Shown one piece after another: positions 1-5,808 of a stretch of DNA of 6,959 nucleotides. The position numbers and the translations under genes are program-made. Source of the DNA: Candidatus Iainarchaeum sp. Lineage in GTDB: Archaea > Iainarchaeota > Iainarchaeia > Iainarchaeales > JAXPJC01. The notes beneath the pieces are model-generated. The model saw only the letters and a list, made by a program, of their open reading frames with translations. It was not told the DNA's origin and made no database searches. The stretch is taken from the NCBI GenBank assembly GCA_018304445.1, contig JAGVWD010000043.1, positions 1 through 6,959 of the forward strand. Direction: 5' to 3'. Position 1 is the stretch's first letter, and every line of letters begins with the position of its first letter.

Positions 1-109
1 TTTTCAATCCCAAAAGCCCCAGAATGAAATCCACTATGTTGAAGTGCCCGCTTTCCTTTCCAGATTCCGCAGAGCCCTGCTCCAAACCCTTTTTTTCTTT
101 CCCAGCCAT
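1..109 (-). CDS. Unrecognised protein, N-terminal fragment
   Basis: The window edge leaves only the first 36 codons. The ATG at 109-107 follows a GGTG ribosome binding site (115-118) at 5 nt. The protein starts MAGKEKKG, continues with a polar Gly/Ser/Glu/Lys-rich stretch to about residue 20, and then a more hydrophobic segment (NIVDFILGLLGLK) begins before the cut. The start is charged and has a KKG, but the hydrophobic stretch does not follow it directly, so this is not a clear class III signal peptide. It lies 52 nt after the last pilin-like gene on the same strand and could be the next member of that operon or a separately transcribed gene. I do not recognise it; function cannot be assigned from 36 residues. 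Confidence 0.6.
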   Translation of the reverse strand, partial: MAGKEKKGLEQGSAESGKESGHFNIVDFILGLLGLK

Positions 110-161
110 TTTTGCACCAAGAATATTATATTTTATTAATTATTAATCCTATCCTAGCCCC
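110..161 (-). promoter_or_regulatory. AT-rich leader and possible promoter with ribosome binding site
   Basis: This 52-nt gap before the left-edge gene is very AT-rich on the minus strand. It holds a perfect 13-nt palindrome, ATTAATTATTAAT (135-147), and a TATA-like run (about 122-135). A GGTG Shine-Dalgarno site at 115-118 lies 5 nt from the ATG. The gap is far longer than the others in the pilin run, so an internal promoter is plausible. That promoter is inferred from base composition only; the ribosome binding site is seen directly. Confidence 0.35.
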
Positions 162-1013
162 CTAGCTCTTTTCAATATTGTAGTCCGCGCTCCCAACTGC
201 AACCATATTGTCAGGAAGCTCCACTACGGGCATCTCAGTCGCAAGCGCCCCGAAGTTTATCCCCGAATTTATGTCTATTGGGACCTGATTGTTGTTGGTT
301 ATTGTAAGGACTCCTGTGGGAGTTATTGTTATCTCGATGTCGTGCTGAGCCTGCCCGGAGGTCTTTATTGTTATTGTGCTGGTTTTTGTGTAATCCACAT
401 CAGTGTAGTGCAGCTCATTCTCAGTAATTTTTGTGCTGTTCCTTATTACCAAGTCAAGATTTATGTTGTTGCTTGGGGATGTTTTCATATTCTTTATTAT
501 CCCATTATAATCCTGGTTCTGCAGGGTAATGTCAATGAAATAGCCCTCAAAATTCAGGCTTTCAGGGGAATATGAAATTTCATTGTAGTATTTCCCCTTG
601 TCCTTCGAATGGGTATAATTTATGTCATAGGGGGAAACAAGCAAATCCCTCACATCCACGGTTGCCGAATTTATGTTGACATCAAGCGCATCGGAATGCA
701 GGAAGACAAATTCCCTGTAGGAATCCAGGTCAATTTGGTATGTGTCCTTCTTTGTTTTCTCAGGCAGCCTCTCATAGAACCATATTGCTTCGGCATTTGA
801 ATCAAAATCCATGTTCCCCACGTTGAGCATTATGTCGTATATGTTGTCCTGCACATTCTCGAACTTGTATGCAACCCTGTCTATTGCGGAAACAAACTGC
901 GCATTCTGCTCAAGCAGCCTTGTGTTTTCCCTCAATTGCGAGCTAAGCCCTATAATCGCAAGGCTGAAGAGCAGGATTGTCAATGTCAATATAACTCCCT
1001 TTTGTTTCATCAT
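162..1013 (-). CDS. Pilin-like membrane-anchored protein (class III-type signal, about 283 aa)
   Basis: The probable start is one of two adjacent ATGs (1013 or 1010). The first overlaps the previous stop as TAATG, and GGTGA at 1018-1022 lies 4 or 7 nt upstream. A longer in-frame start at 1031 exists but would lie inside the upstream gene. The protein opens MMKQKG and then a hydrophobic helix (about residues 7-25), resembling an archaeal prepilin signal with cleavage after Gly6, although the usual Gln at +1 and an acidic residue at +5/+6 are absent. A short charged, probably coiled-coil segment (about 26-50) follows, then a long polar Asn/Thr/Ile-rich region likely to be beta-rich. It has no cysteine. 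It is the fifth gene of the run and the second largest product. Inferred role: a minor subunit or accessory surface protein of the appendage. An ordinary single-pass membrane protein is the alternative. Confidence 0.75.
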   Translation of the reverse strand: MMKQKGVILTLTILLFSLAIIGLSSQLRENTRLLEQNAQFVSAIDRVAYKFENVQDNIYDIMLNVGNMDFDSNAEAIWFYERLPEKTKKDTYQIDLDSYREFVFLHSDALDVNINSATVDVRDLLVSPYDINYTHSKDKGKYYNEISYSPESLNFEGYFIDITLQNQDYNGIIKNMKTSPSNNINLDLVIRNSTKITENELHYTDVDYTKTSTITIKTSGQAQHDIEITITPTGVLTITNNNQVPIDINSGINFGALATEMPVVELPDNMVAVGSADYNIEKS

Positions 1014-1444
1014 TACTTCACCCATACCCAATATTGCGCATCATAGAAATATGAAATCTCACTGTTTGCGAATGTCAGGAAAAGCCTTCTTCCGTGCATC
1101 AAATCCTTTCCCGAGAGGTTTGCATCGCCCGCGCCGAAATTTATCTCATCCATTTCCGTAAATGAGTCATTCGCATAGGAGAATTTCTCAATGCGCATCC
1201 TCCATGAATACTGCACAGGCATTGCTGAATTTATCTCCGTGGAGATTTTATTCGAATCAAACTGCTGCAGGACCCCCTGCGCATCAAGCAAATCAAGCGC
1301 ATCATTCATGCTCCTCTGCATATTGAGCCCGGAGTAGGGGTCATTGCTCCCCATCAATGGCACATAGCCCATAATCCCTACAAGAGCCATAAGTATGACT
1401 ATTGAGAATGCGGCATCGAGGGTCAGCATGTGCCCCTTCCGCAT
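1013..1444 (-). CDS. Pilin-like protein with class III-type signal (143 aa)
   Basis: The preferred start is the ATG at 1444-1442, which gives MRKGHMLTLDAAFSIVIL: a basic n-region ending in Lys-Gly, then a hydrophobic helix (about residues 6-26) with Asp at +6 after the expected Gly4 cleavage. This places the start 4 nt beyond the upstream stop. A longer form from the ATG at 1489 (158 aa, MEKMRYFISRS...) would overlap the upstream gene by 41 nt and give an unusually long n-region, so it is less likely. No strong Shine-Dalgarno is visible, and re-initiation after the upstream stop would suit. The mature part is about 115 polar residues, without cysteine, ending in an aromatic-rich tail (YFYDAQYWVWVK). 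Inferred role: a minor pilin-type subunit processed by an archaeal prepilin peptidase. No closer family is recognised. Confidence 0.75.
   Translation of the reverse strand: MRKGHMLTLDAAFSIVILMALVGIMGYVPLMGSNDPYSGLNMQRSMNDALDLLDAQGVLQQFDSNKISTEINSAMPVQYSWRMRIEKFSYANDSFTEMDEINFGAGDANLSGKDLMHGRRLFLTFANSEISYFYDAQYWVWVK
1018..1022 (-). promoter_or_regulatory. Ribosome binding site GGTGA
   Basis: GGTGA on the minus strand matches the archaeal anti-Shine-Dalgarno GGTGATC core. It lies inside the last codons of the upstream gene, 4 nt from the ATG at 1013 and 7 nt from the ATG at 1010. It supports these starts over the longer in-frame start at 1031. Confidence 0.6.
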
Positions 1445-1448
1445 CCCA

Positions 1449-1937
1449 TTATTTGTAGAGCGTGAAATAAAATATCGCATTTTTTCCATTGTAGCTCACA
1501 ACCCTTGATGAATTTATTGCAATCTCTGCGCCGCTTTCTGCGCTTCCCGCCTCATAAACCTTGTTCAGATCCTGCTCAATCTTTATGTAGAAGTTATAAT
1601 CCGCAATGCCCATTTTGCCCTTTGCTGAATTGTAATCCAGCGCCTTGAATGCATTTAACTTTTGCAGGGAAAGCGCGCGCCTTGACAATGCGAAGCCATA
1701 GAGGTTTGCATCCCCGCTAAGATGCCAATTGCTCGGAACTCCCGAGGTCATTACAAGCTGGTTTGAAATCTGCACTGCGGAATTCTTCATTTCATAAAGG
1801 ATTTTCTCCCCTGCAATTGCGCCAATGGAATTCTGCCAAACGCTCAGTGCAAATGCGAAAACAAGCAGGAATATGAATACTGCAATCATTAAGTCATATG
1901 AAACCACCTGCCCTTTGGAATTCCTGAACTCAGGCAT
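1449..1937 (-). CDS. Archaeal class III signal peptide pilin-like protein (162 aa)
   Basis: The start MPEFRNSKGQVVSYDL carries a textbook archaeal prepilin site: Lys8-Gly9 then Gln10 at +1, with a hydrophobic helix over about residues 11-33 and Asp at +6. The ATG overlaps the upstream stop by 8 nt, and GGTGGT at 1943-1948 lies 5 nt before it. The mature region holds a pattern I associate with archaeal pilin-like proteins: TSGVPSNW (about 75-82), then GFA, LSLQKL and LDY, then a predicted strand. It has no cysteine. It is the third gene of the run and is tightly coupled to its neighbours. Known for the family: such signals are cut by EppA/PibD-like peptidases and the helix packs into a pilus core. 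That this one is a filament subunit is inference. Confidence 0.85.
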   Translation of the reverse strand: MPEFRNSKGQVVSYDLMIAVFIFLLVFAFALSVWQNSIGAIAGEKILYEMKNSAVQISNQLVMTSGVPSNWHLSGDANLYGFALSRRALSLQKLNAFKALDYNSAKGKMGIADYNFYIKIEQDLNKVYEAGSAESGAEIAINSSRVVSYNGKNAIFYFTLYK

Positions 1938-2322
1938 TTTTTACCACCACCTTCCCGCTGCTGTTTTCAACAATTATGCCCCCGCTTGCCAGATTGAAAT
2001 CGCTTTTGTTCAAATCTGCATAAAATGCGCAGTAAACGCTTTTAAGTTCAGGGAACTCGGAATTCTCATCCCACAAATCAATGTAATCGGAATAAACTGC
2101 GGCATTCCTGTCAATTTCCCCGGCCCATTTTGCGCCGTCCCCCGCGCTGTAAATTCCGCTTATTATGCCTGCAACCTTATTGCATTTTGCCTGCAGCCTG
2201 AACTGCTCTGATAACGCATTTACCAAATCCGTGTTGTTTATTATTGAAAGATTTATGATTACGAACATCGCAAGCAGGAGCATTACAACCGCAATAGTTT
2301 CAATTCCTATGCTGCCTTTCAT
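1930..2322 (-). CDS. Pilin-like protein with Glu+5 (130 aa)
   Basis: The very short n-region MKG is followed by SIGIETIAVVMLLL and a hydrophobic helix to about residue 28. With cleavage after Gly3, Glu8 falls at +5, the position conserved in type IV pilins for assembly. The mature part has two cysteines (47 and 98), able to form one disulfide if exported; the other small members of the run have none. It starts 9 nt after the stop of the 473-aa gene and overlaps the next gene by 8 nt, so it is almost certainly cotranscribed. Inferred role: a small structural or minor pilin. The size suits a pilin core subunit, but which gene of the run encodes the major subunit cannot be told from sequence. 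Confidence 0.8.
   Translation of the reverse strand: MKGSIGIETIAVVMLLLAMFVIINLSIINNTDLVNALSEQFRLQAKCNKVAGIISGIYSAGDGAKWAGEIDRNAAVYSDYIDLWDENSEFPELKSVYCAFYADLNKSDFNLASGGIIVENSSGKVVVKNA
1943..1948 (-). promoter_or_regulatory. Ribosome binding site GGTGGT
   Basis: GGTGGT on the minus strand lies 5 nt before the ATG at 1937, within the 3' end of the upstream gene. It supports the MPEF start and translational coupling across the 8-nt overlap. Confidence 0.6.
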
Positions 2323-2331
2323 TTTTACCAG

Positions 2332-3753
2332 CTAGCCCGCAGAATATGTCGGGGTTTTGTATGTGCTTCCATCCCCGAATTTGAATGTAAGGATGAACTG
2401 CTCTGAATTGTCATTCACTTCATCATCAAATTCAAGCTTGTTGTTTGTGCTCCATTCGGCCCCTGCTGAAAGCGCAGTGTCATCGATATTCAGGAAGCTG
2501 TTTCCCGAGGAAGTTCCGCTCCAGACTTCCGAATTGTTCAGCCTTATTTTCTTCAGCTTTGCATTGTCCGTATCATTGAACCACGCGACATTAATGTCTG
2601 TTATTGTTATGCTCCCGCACCCGGTATTGCGTATTGTCCAGTCAACAAGGTTCTTTCCCGCAGTTGCAAAGCTCGCGGTAAGCCAGTCAAACTCGAAGAA
2701 GCTCTGCTGCTCGACTGTTGTAACATTGAAATTATTTGAATCGCTTGCGGCGGAATATGCCTTGCCGTTTGCAAGTATTGTCCAGCTTCCCGAAGCGCCA
2801 TCGCAGGGAACCTTAAAAGTTCCCAAATACCTCCCGTTTGGCGCGCTTAAGTTCCTGAACACATTCACATCGCTTCCGGAAGGGCTTTTCACAAAAACAT
2901 TAAGGTCTGAAAGCGAAACAGGCGCGGCGCTCTGGTCATAGGAAAGGACCTCAAAATAAACAGTTGAGCCGATTCCGAAATTGACTGAATGCGAGGAGTA
3001 ATTGGAATCGGAATAGCTTTTCACATTGATGTTTGTAAGGACCTGCGGCACGAATATCTGCACCAATGCCCTGTCCCCCTGCCCGGAATTTGAATCGACA
3101 GCAATATAGCCGGAGTAAATTGATGAGGAGGTTCCTGAGGGAATATTAAATAGCGCGTCAAAGCTGTCCGAGGCATTTGCATCAAGCGTTGAGGATATTG
3201 CCCCCAGGCTTGTGAACGCATCAATGCCCCCGGATTTCGAGTTTGTTATTCCTGAAAGGGAAGCGGAAGTTGAATTCCACGCGGTAAGGGTTTCGCTTGA
3301 GCTGTTTCCGGGAAGGATTGTTTTTGCAATCTTGTTCGGGCTCAATATCAATCCTGCGCCTATCCTAACAAACCCGCTGTCAAGCATCTCCAATGCAACC
3401 GAATGCCTTCCTGCCTCTGTCGGCAATTCCCCGGTAACCTGCGCCTTTGTCACCTCATATATGTCGGTAAGGGAATCCCCCATCCTGAGCTTATAGCCTA
3501 TTTCATTATCTCCCAGAATTTCCTCCTCAATGTTTGCGGGCAGCTCTATTTCCGCATATATCTTGCTTCCCGGGCCGGAAGCATAAACAAAATCCGCGGA
3601 ATTTGCGAGGGTTTTTACGGCAGTCCTCGCCTGCTCTGTTATTACAGTGCGCTGGGAAAGGTCAAGCGAATACACAAAAATAACCCCGACAATAAGCAGC
3701 ATCACTATTATTATCGCAAGGTATTCAACCGCTTCCTGCCCTTTCTGACGCAT
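2332..3753 (-). CDS. Large class III signal peptide pilin/adhesin-like surface protein (473 aa)
   Basis: This is the first gene of the leftward run. The ATG at 3753-3751 gives MRQKGQEAVEYLAI, the classic archaeal class III signal, with cleavage expected between Gly5 and Gln6 and Glu10 at +5. A TTG four codons upstream is in frame but adds nothing to the motif. The hydrophobic helix covers about residues 11-30. After it come a conserved-looking stalk (to about 130), a Ser/Thr/Asn-rich stretch (about 150-230), an Ig-like beta-sandwich (about 240-340), and a C-terminal beta domain (about 355-470) with LKKIRLNNSEVWSG and a Trp/Phe-rich end, of a type I recognise in secreted proteins. There are two cysteines (317, 379) and about eight N-X-S/T sequons. 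It is much longer than typical pilins. Inferred role: a surface-exposed pilin with adhesin domains, or the tip or major decorated subunit. Confidence 0.85.
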   Translation of the reverse strand: MRQKGQEAVEYLAIIIVMLLIVGVIFVYSLDLSQRTVITEQARTAVKTLANSADFVYASGPGSKIYAEIELPANIEEEILGDNEIGYKLRMGDSLTDIYEVTKAQVTGELPTEAGRHSVALEMLDSGFVRIGAGLILSPNKIAKTILPGNSSSETLTAWNSTSASLSGITNSKSGGIDAFTSLGAISSTLDANASDSFDALFNIPSGTSSSIYSGYIAVDSNSGQGDRALVQIFVPQVLTNINVKSYSDSNYSSHSVNFGIGSTVYFEVLSYDQSAAPVSLSDLNVFVKSPSGSDVNVFRNLSAPNGRYLGTFKVPCDGASGSWTILANGKAYSAASDSNNFNVTTVEQQSFFEFDWLTASFATAGKNLVDWTIRNTGCGSITITDINVAWFNDTDNAKLKKIRLNNSEVWSGTSSGNSFLNIDDTALSAGAEWSTNNKLEFDDEVNDNSEQFILTFKFGDGSTYKTPTYSAG

Positions 3754-3782
3754 GTTTATTTCCAATATAAGAATGCGCTTCT

Positions 3783-3797
3783 ATTATAAATATTATA
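3783..3797 (-). promoter_or_regulatory. TATA-like promoter element for the pilin operon
   Basis: Read on the minus strand, TATAATATTTATAAT lies about 35 nt before the ATG at 3753. An archaeal TATA box works about 25-28 nt before the transcription start, so this would give a leader of roughly 10 nt. GGAAA follows but no strong Shine-Dalgarno is seen. The position fits well; function is inferred. Confidence 0.5.
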
Positions 3798-3815
3798 CTG
3801 CCCAACTCAGTGCTC

Positions 3816-3836
3816 ATTAAAACATACAATTATACC
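3816..3836 (+). promoter_or_regulatory. Possible promoter for the transglutaminase-fold gene
   Basis: ATTAAAACATACAATTATA (3817-3835) combines a purine-rich BRE-like start with a weak TATA-like core centred about 30-35 nt before the ATG at 3863, which would give a leaderless or near-leaderless mRNA. No Shine-Dalgarno is visible before this gene, in agreement. The stronger AT run at 3850-3859 is too close to the ATG to be its TATA box unless translation starts further in. Confidence 0.3.
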
Positions 3837-3862
3837 TCTTTCTTTGCCATATATTTTATCTG

Positions 3863-4453
3863 ATGGCAGAAACTGAAACCGGGCTGCGCTTAAGACTTTA
3901 CAAGCTTCTTCTGGATAAATATTCCTCTTTGATAAACGAGAAGGAAACAAAGACTGTAGGGGAAATAAAGGCGCTTGTCAATTCCGAGGACCTTACAATC
4001 CAGGGGATTGCTTCCGCGCACAGGCCTGAAAATTACGAATTCGGCGCGCATTACCTGCAGGCAGCAGAAAGCGCATACAATTTCATTTGCGGTGAAATTT
4101 CCTATATCCCGAGCGAATTGGGCCTTGACATCTGGCTTGCCCCGAAGGAAATCCTTTCAGCCAAGATTGCGGACGATTCGGATTTGGCAGTCCTTCTTTG
4201 CAGCGTGCTTTATGCATTAGGGGATGAAAAAGCCGAGGTTGTTGTAGCGGAGCTTGAGAATGCGAATACGCATGCATTTGCAATTACTGAATTTGAAGGA
4301 AAATTCATTCTTCTAGACCCCGCGCAGAAAAGGCCCTTTATGGAATTTTCCGGGGAAAAGGAAAAGGTGCTTGGGCAGTATTCCTTCAACGGCGCGAAAA
4401 TCCGGCACTTCCTCTACAAATTCAACGCGCAGAATTATGAGCAGTTTGTGTAA
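3863..4453 (+). CDS. Transglutaminase-like fold protein lacking the catalytic Cys (196 aa)
   Basis: Residues 83-120 fit the archaeal transglutaminase-like pattern: LGLDIWLAPKEIL, then ADDSDLAVLLCSVLYALG where active enzymes have G-D-C-x-D followed by a Leu-rich helix and LG. His137 (NTHAFA) and Asp152 (LLDPA) match the other two triad positions. The expected Cys position is Asp105. Cys76 and Cys113 are present but not at that position. Residues 1-75 form a helical N-terminal region with no signal peptide or membrane segment, so the protein is probably cytosolic. The gene is divergent from the pilin operon, sharing a 109-nt intergenic region. Known: active members of the superfamily act as Cys proteases, amidases or crosslinkers. 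Inferred: this one is a non-catalytic relative, perhaps binding peptides, or uses altered chemistry. Confidence 0.7.
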   Translation: MAETETGLRLRLYKLLLDKYSSLINEKETKTVGEIKALVNSEDLTIQGIASAHRPENYEFGAHYLQAAESAYNFICGEISYIPSELGLDIWLAPKEILSAKIADDSDLAVLLCSVLYALGDEKAEVVVAELENANTHAFAITEFEGKFILLDPAQKRPFMEFSGEKEKVLGQYSFNGAKIRHFLYKFNAQNYEQFV

Positions 4454-4461
4454 GCCTCAAG

Positions 4462-4475
4462 AAATATATAAATAT
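4462..4475 (+). promoter_or_regulatory. TATA box for the repeat-protein gene
   Basis: AAATATATAAATAT is a near-ideal archaeal TATA box beginning 8 nt after the transglutaminase-fold stop codon. The expected transcription start is near 4494, giving a leader of about 15-20 nt that contains the GAGGT ribosome binding site. The repeat-protein gene therefore has its own promoter. Confidence 0.5.
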
Positions 4476-4501
4476 CACGACATATCAATACAACTGAACA
4501 A

Positions 4502-4506
4502 GAGGT
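4502..4506 (+). promoter_or_regulatory. Ribosome binding site GAGGT deciding the start
   Basis: GAGGT directly abuts the ATG at 4507 but lies 6 nt from the ATG at 4513. Spacing therefore favours 4513 as the true start, shortening the product by two residues. Confidence 0.5.
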
Positions 4507-4512
4507 ATGTTG

Positions 4513-5056
4513 ATGCTAATACAAATAATACAAAAAAGAAGGATACGAAGTACCAGAAACCCTGTGCGAAAAGGAGCTGCAAATTTGATAGGGTTGAATG
4601 AGGCGCTAATAGGCGCAATGCGCAACAAAGTTAATAGAATATGGCAGAGAAGAAATAAAGTTGATAGTGAAAAGATAAAGAGTGCGCTAAGACAATTTGC
4701 AGCACTCAGTCAAAAATCAGGAGAAATTAATGAATTTCTTTTTGAGTTGGATGTAGAGCAATTTACACCAGAGCTGCTGGGTAATCTACTTAAATTTGCA
4801 GGTCCAAAATGGAGGCAAGCAATTGCATGATGTGCTTCTTTTTGGAGGAATAGGCGCAAGAGGCAGGTTATATGAAATACTCAGGCATGGTGATGAAGAC
4901 AAAAGTAGCCTTTTGGGCAAAGCGCTGTCTTTGGCAGGCCCGAATGCAGGCAAGCGCCTGGTTACCGCACTTAGGAGTCCGGAGAAAGTCTGGGATGCAT
5001 TGAAAAACGAAGACATAAAATTCCTTAAAAAAATAGAAATAAGCCCGTATATATAA
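4513..5056 (+). pseudogene. Basic helical-repeat protein, split by a one-base frameshift
   Basis: The first frame stops at 4830 and the second frame continues from about 4808 to 5056. Numbering here is from the alternative ATG at 4507. Omitting one A from the run AAAA at 4806-4809 joins them into one protein of about 180 aa. The join gives FAGPNGGKQLHDVL, which matches the later LAGPNAGKRLVTAL (residues 142-155). The two repeat units thus begin LLGNLLKFAGPNGGKQL and LLGKALSLAGPNAGKRL, 45 residues apart, and a weaker third copy may lie at 64-81. The second half has no good start codon or ribosome binding site of its own. The N-terminus is strongly basic (IQKRRIRSTRNPVRK), with no signal peptide. 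A base-call error, a real mutation or +1 frameshifting could each explain the break. Base and codon use (ATA, AGA) differ from the flanking genes. I do not recognise the family; nucleic-acid or membrane binding is only a guess from charge. Confidence 0.65.
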
Positions 5057-5091
5057 TTTGCCGACAGAAATGCAATTGCTAATCACTAAGC

Positions 5092-5123
5092 AATATATTA
5101 ATAAATTAATACTTTAATATATT
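5092..5123 (+). promoter_or_regulatory. Inverted repeat and promoter before the toxin-antitoxin pair
   Basis: AATATATTAA (5092-5101) and TTAATATATT (5114-5123) are perfect 10-nt inverted repeats with a 12-nt spacer. The left arm sits where the TATA box would be for a transcription start near 5120-5128, so a protein bound here would block transcription. AbrB-family antitoxins commonly repress their own operon through such AT-rich sites, which is the basis for calling it an operator. The stretch is so AT-rich that a chance repeat cannot be excluded. Confidence 0.4.
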
Positions 5124-5127
5124 ATTA

Positions 5128-5134
5128 GAGGAGG
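5128..5134 (+). promoter_or_regulatory. Strong ribosome binding site GAGGAGG
   Basis: GAGGAGG lies 7 nt before the ATG at 5142 and is the strongest Shine-Dalgarno in the window. This suits an antitoxin that must be made in excess over the toxin. Confidence 0.65.
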
Positions 5135-5141
5135 CAAGACT

Positions 5142-5402
5142 ATGACCCACGTAAATGTGAATATCCATGGGCAAATAACACTGCCTGCTTTCATAAGAAA
5201 AAAGCACAAAATAGGCACAAGCACGATTTTGGAGGTTGCTGATAGAGATAGCGAGATAGTCCTCAAAAAAGCAGCCGTTGTAGAGGCAGATATAGTAAAC
5301 AAACTTGAGGCTCTTGCAAGGAAGAAAAAAGTAACACAGAAAATGCTGCTTAAGTGGTGCAGAGAGGCAAGAGGCAAAATTTATAGTGAATGCTATGGTT
5401 GA
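5142..5402 (+). CDS. AbrB/MazE-family antitoxin (86 aa)
   Basis: Residues 3-42 match the swapped-hairpin AbrB/MazE/SpoVT DNA-binding fold: VNVNIHGQITLPAFIRKK, then the GTSTILEV strand and SEIVLKK. The pattern G-Q-I-T-L-P-x-x-I-R is typical of the family. Residues 43-86 form a charged helical tail, which in such antitoxins usually wraps and blocks the toxin; it ends in a Cys/Arg-containing stretch (KWCREARGK). The gene overlaps the following PIN-domain gene by 8 nt, the usual antitoxin-toxin order. Expected role: neutralise the PIN toxin and, with it, repress the promoter at the inverted repeat upstream. The family call is firm; which subfamily (VapB-like) is inferred from the partner. Confidence 0.85.
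   Translation: MTHVNVNIHGQITLPAFIRKKHKIGTSTILEVADRDSEIVLKKAAVVEADIVNKLEALARKKKVTQKMLLKWCREARGKIYSECYG
5385..5389 (+). promoter_or_regulatory. Ribosome binding site AGTGA for the PIN gene
   Basis: AGTGA lies 5 nt before the ATG at 5395. The GTG at 5386 could serve as an in-frame start, but it is better read as part of this site, so the toxin is taken to start at 5395. Confidence 0.45.
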
Positions 5403-5793
5403 TAAACCACTATTCCTTGATACCACCGTCTTGCTCTCGGGAGTTACAGCTTCTCGCAGCGCAAGCCACGAAGTATTGTTTGAATATCCTGTAAAGAAGT
5501 ATACGAACGAATATGCAGTCAAAGAAACAAGATGGGTAATGAAAGAAAAACTTCACCTAAATTATGAAATAATCAACGATGCAGTTGATGCTATACGACA
5601 AAACTGTTCAGTTGCTCAAACTCCTTCCAAAGAAGAAATGTTCAAAATTAATCTTGTTGATGAGGCGGATGTTCCCATACTGTGTTCTGCCATAAAACTC
5701 AGTTGCATACTAGTAACTCGCGATCGCGGATTGCTTAATGAAGCAAAGAGCTATATTGAGGCAAAAACCCCAGAACAAATTATTGCGAAATAA
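5395..5793 (+). CDS. PIN-domain ribonuclease toxin, VapC-like (132 aa)
   Basis: The PIN fold is shown by its spaced acidic residues: Asp9 in PLFLDTTVLLSG, Glu44 in EYAVKETRW, Asp92 in DEADVPILCSA, and Asp110 in LVTRDRGLL. These four would bind the divalent metal for RNA cleavage, and all are present, so the protein is likely active. The length of 132 aa is usual for VapC-type toxins. The start at 5395 overlaps the antitoxin stop by 8 nt, so translation is coupled. Known for the family: VapC toxins cut tRNA, rRNA or mRNA to slow growth. The target here cannot be told from sequence. The pair probably stabilises this AT-rich region or acts in stress or phage response. Confidence 0.85.
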   Translation: MVDKPLFLDTTVLLSGVTASRSASHEVLFEYPVKKYTNEYAVKETRWVMKEKLHLNYEIINDAVDAIRQNCSVAQTPSKEEMFKINLVDEADVPILCSAIKLSCILVTRDRGLLNEAKSYIEAKTPEQIIAK

Positions 5794-5808
5794 GAATAGT
5801 TGCCGGCT

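Noticed and set aside
135..147. Perfect palindrome ATTAATTATTAAT as a protein-binding site
   Set aside because: Short and made only of A and T in an AT-rich gap; a chance palindrome is likely, so it is mentioned only within the leader entry.
811..1161. 116-codon plus-strand frame across the junction of two pilin-like genes
   Set aside because: Opposite two genes with matching signal peptides and coupled starts; no ribosome binding site or domain seen.
2357..2941. 194-codon open frame on the plus strand opposite the 473-aa pilin gene
   Set aside because: Antisense shadow of a well-supported secreted protein with a clear signal peptide; no ribosome binding site and no recognisable domain.
4796..5056. 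Second half of the repeat protein as a separate 86-aa gene
   Set aside because: Its first possible start is a TTG inside the upstream frame with no ribosome binding site, and its sequence continues the repeat of the first frame, so a frameshift is the better reading.
5106..5522. 138-codon minus-strand frame over the toxin-antitoxin genes
   Set aside because: Antisense to the AbrB and PIN genes, whose motifs are clear; no independent support.
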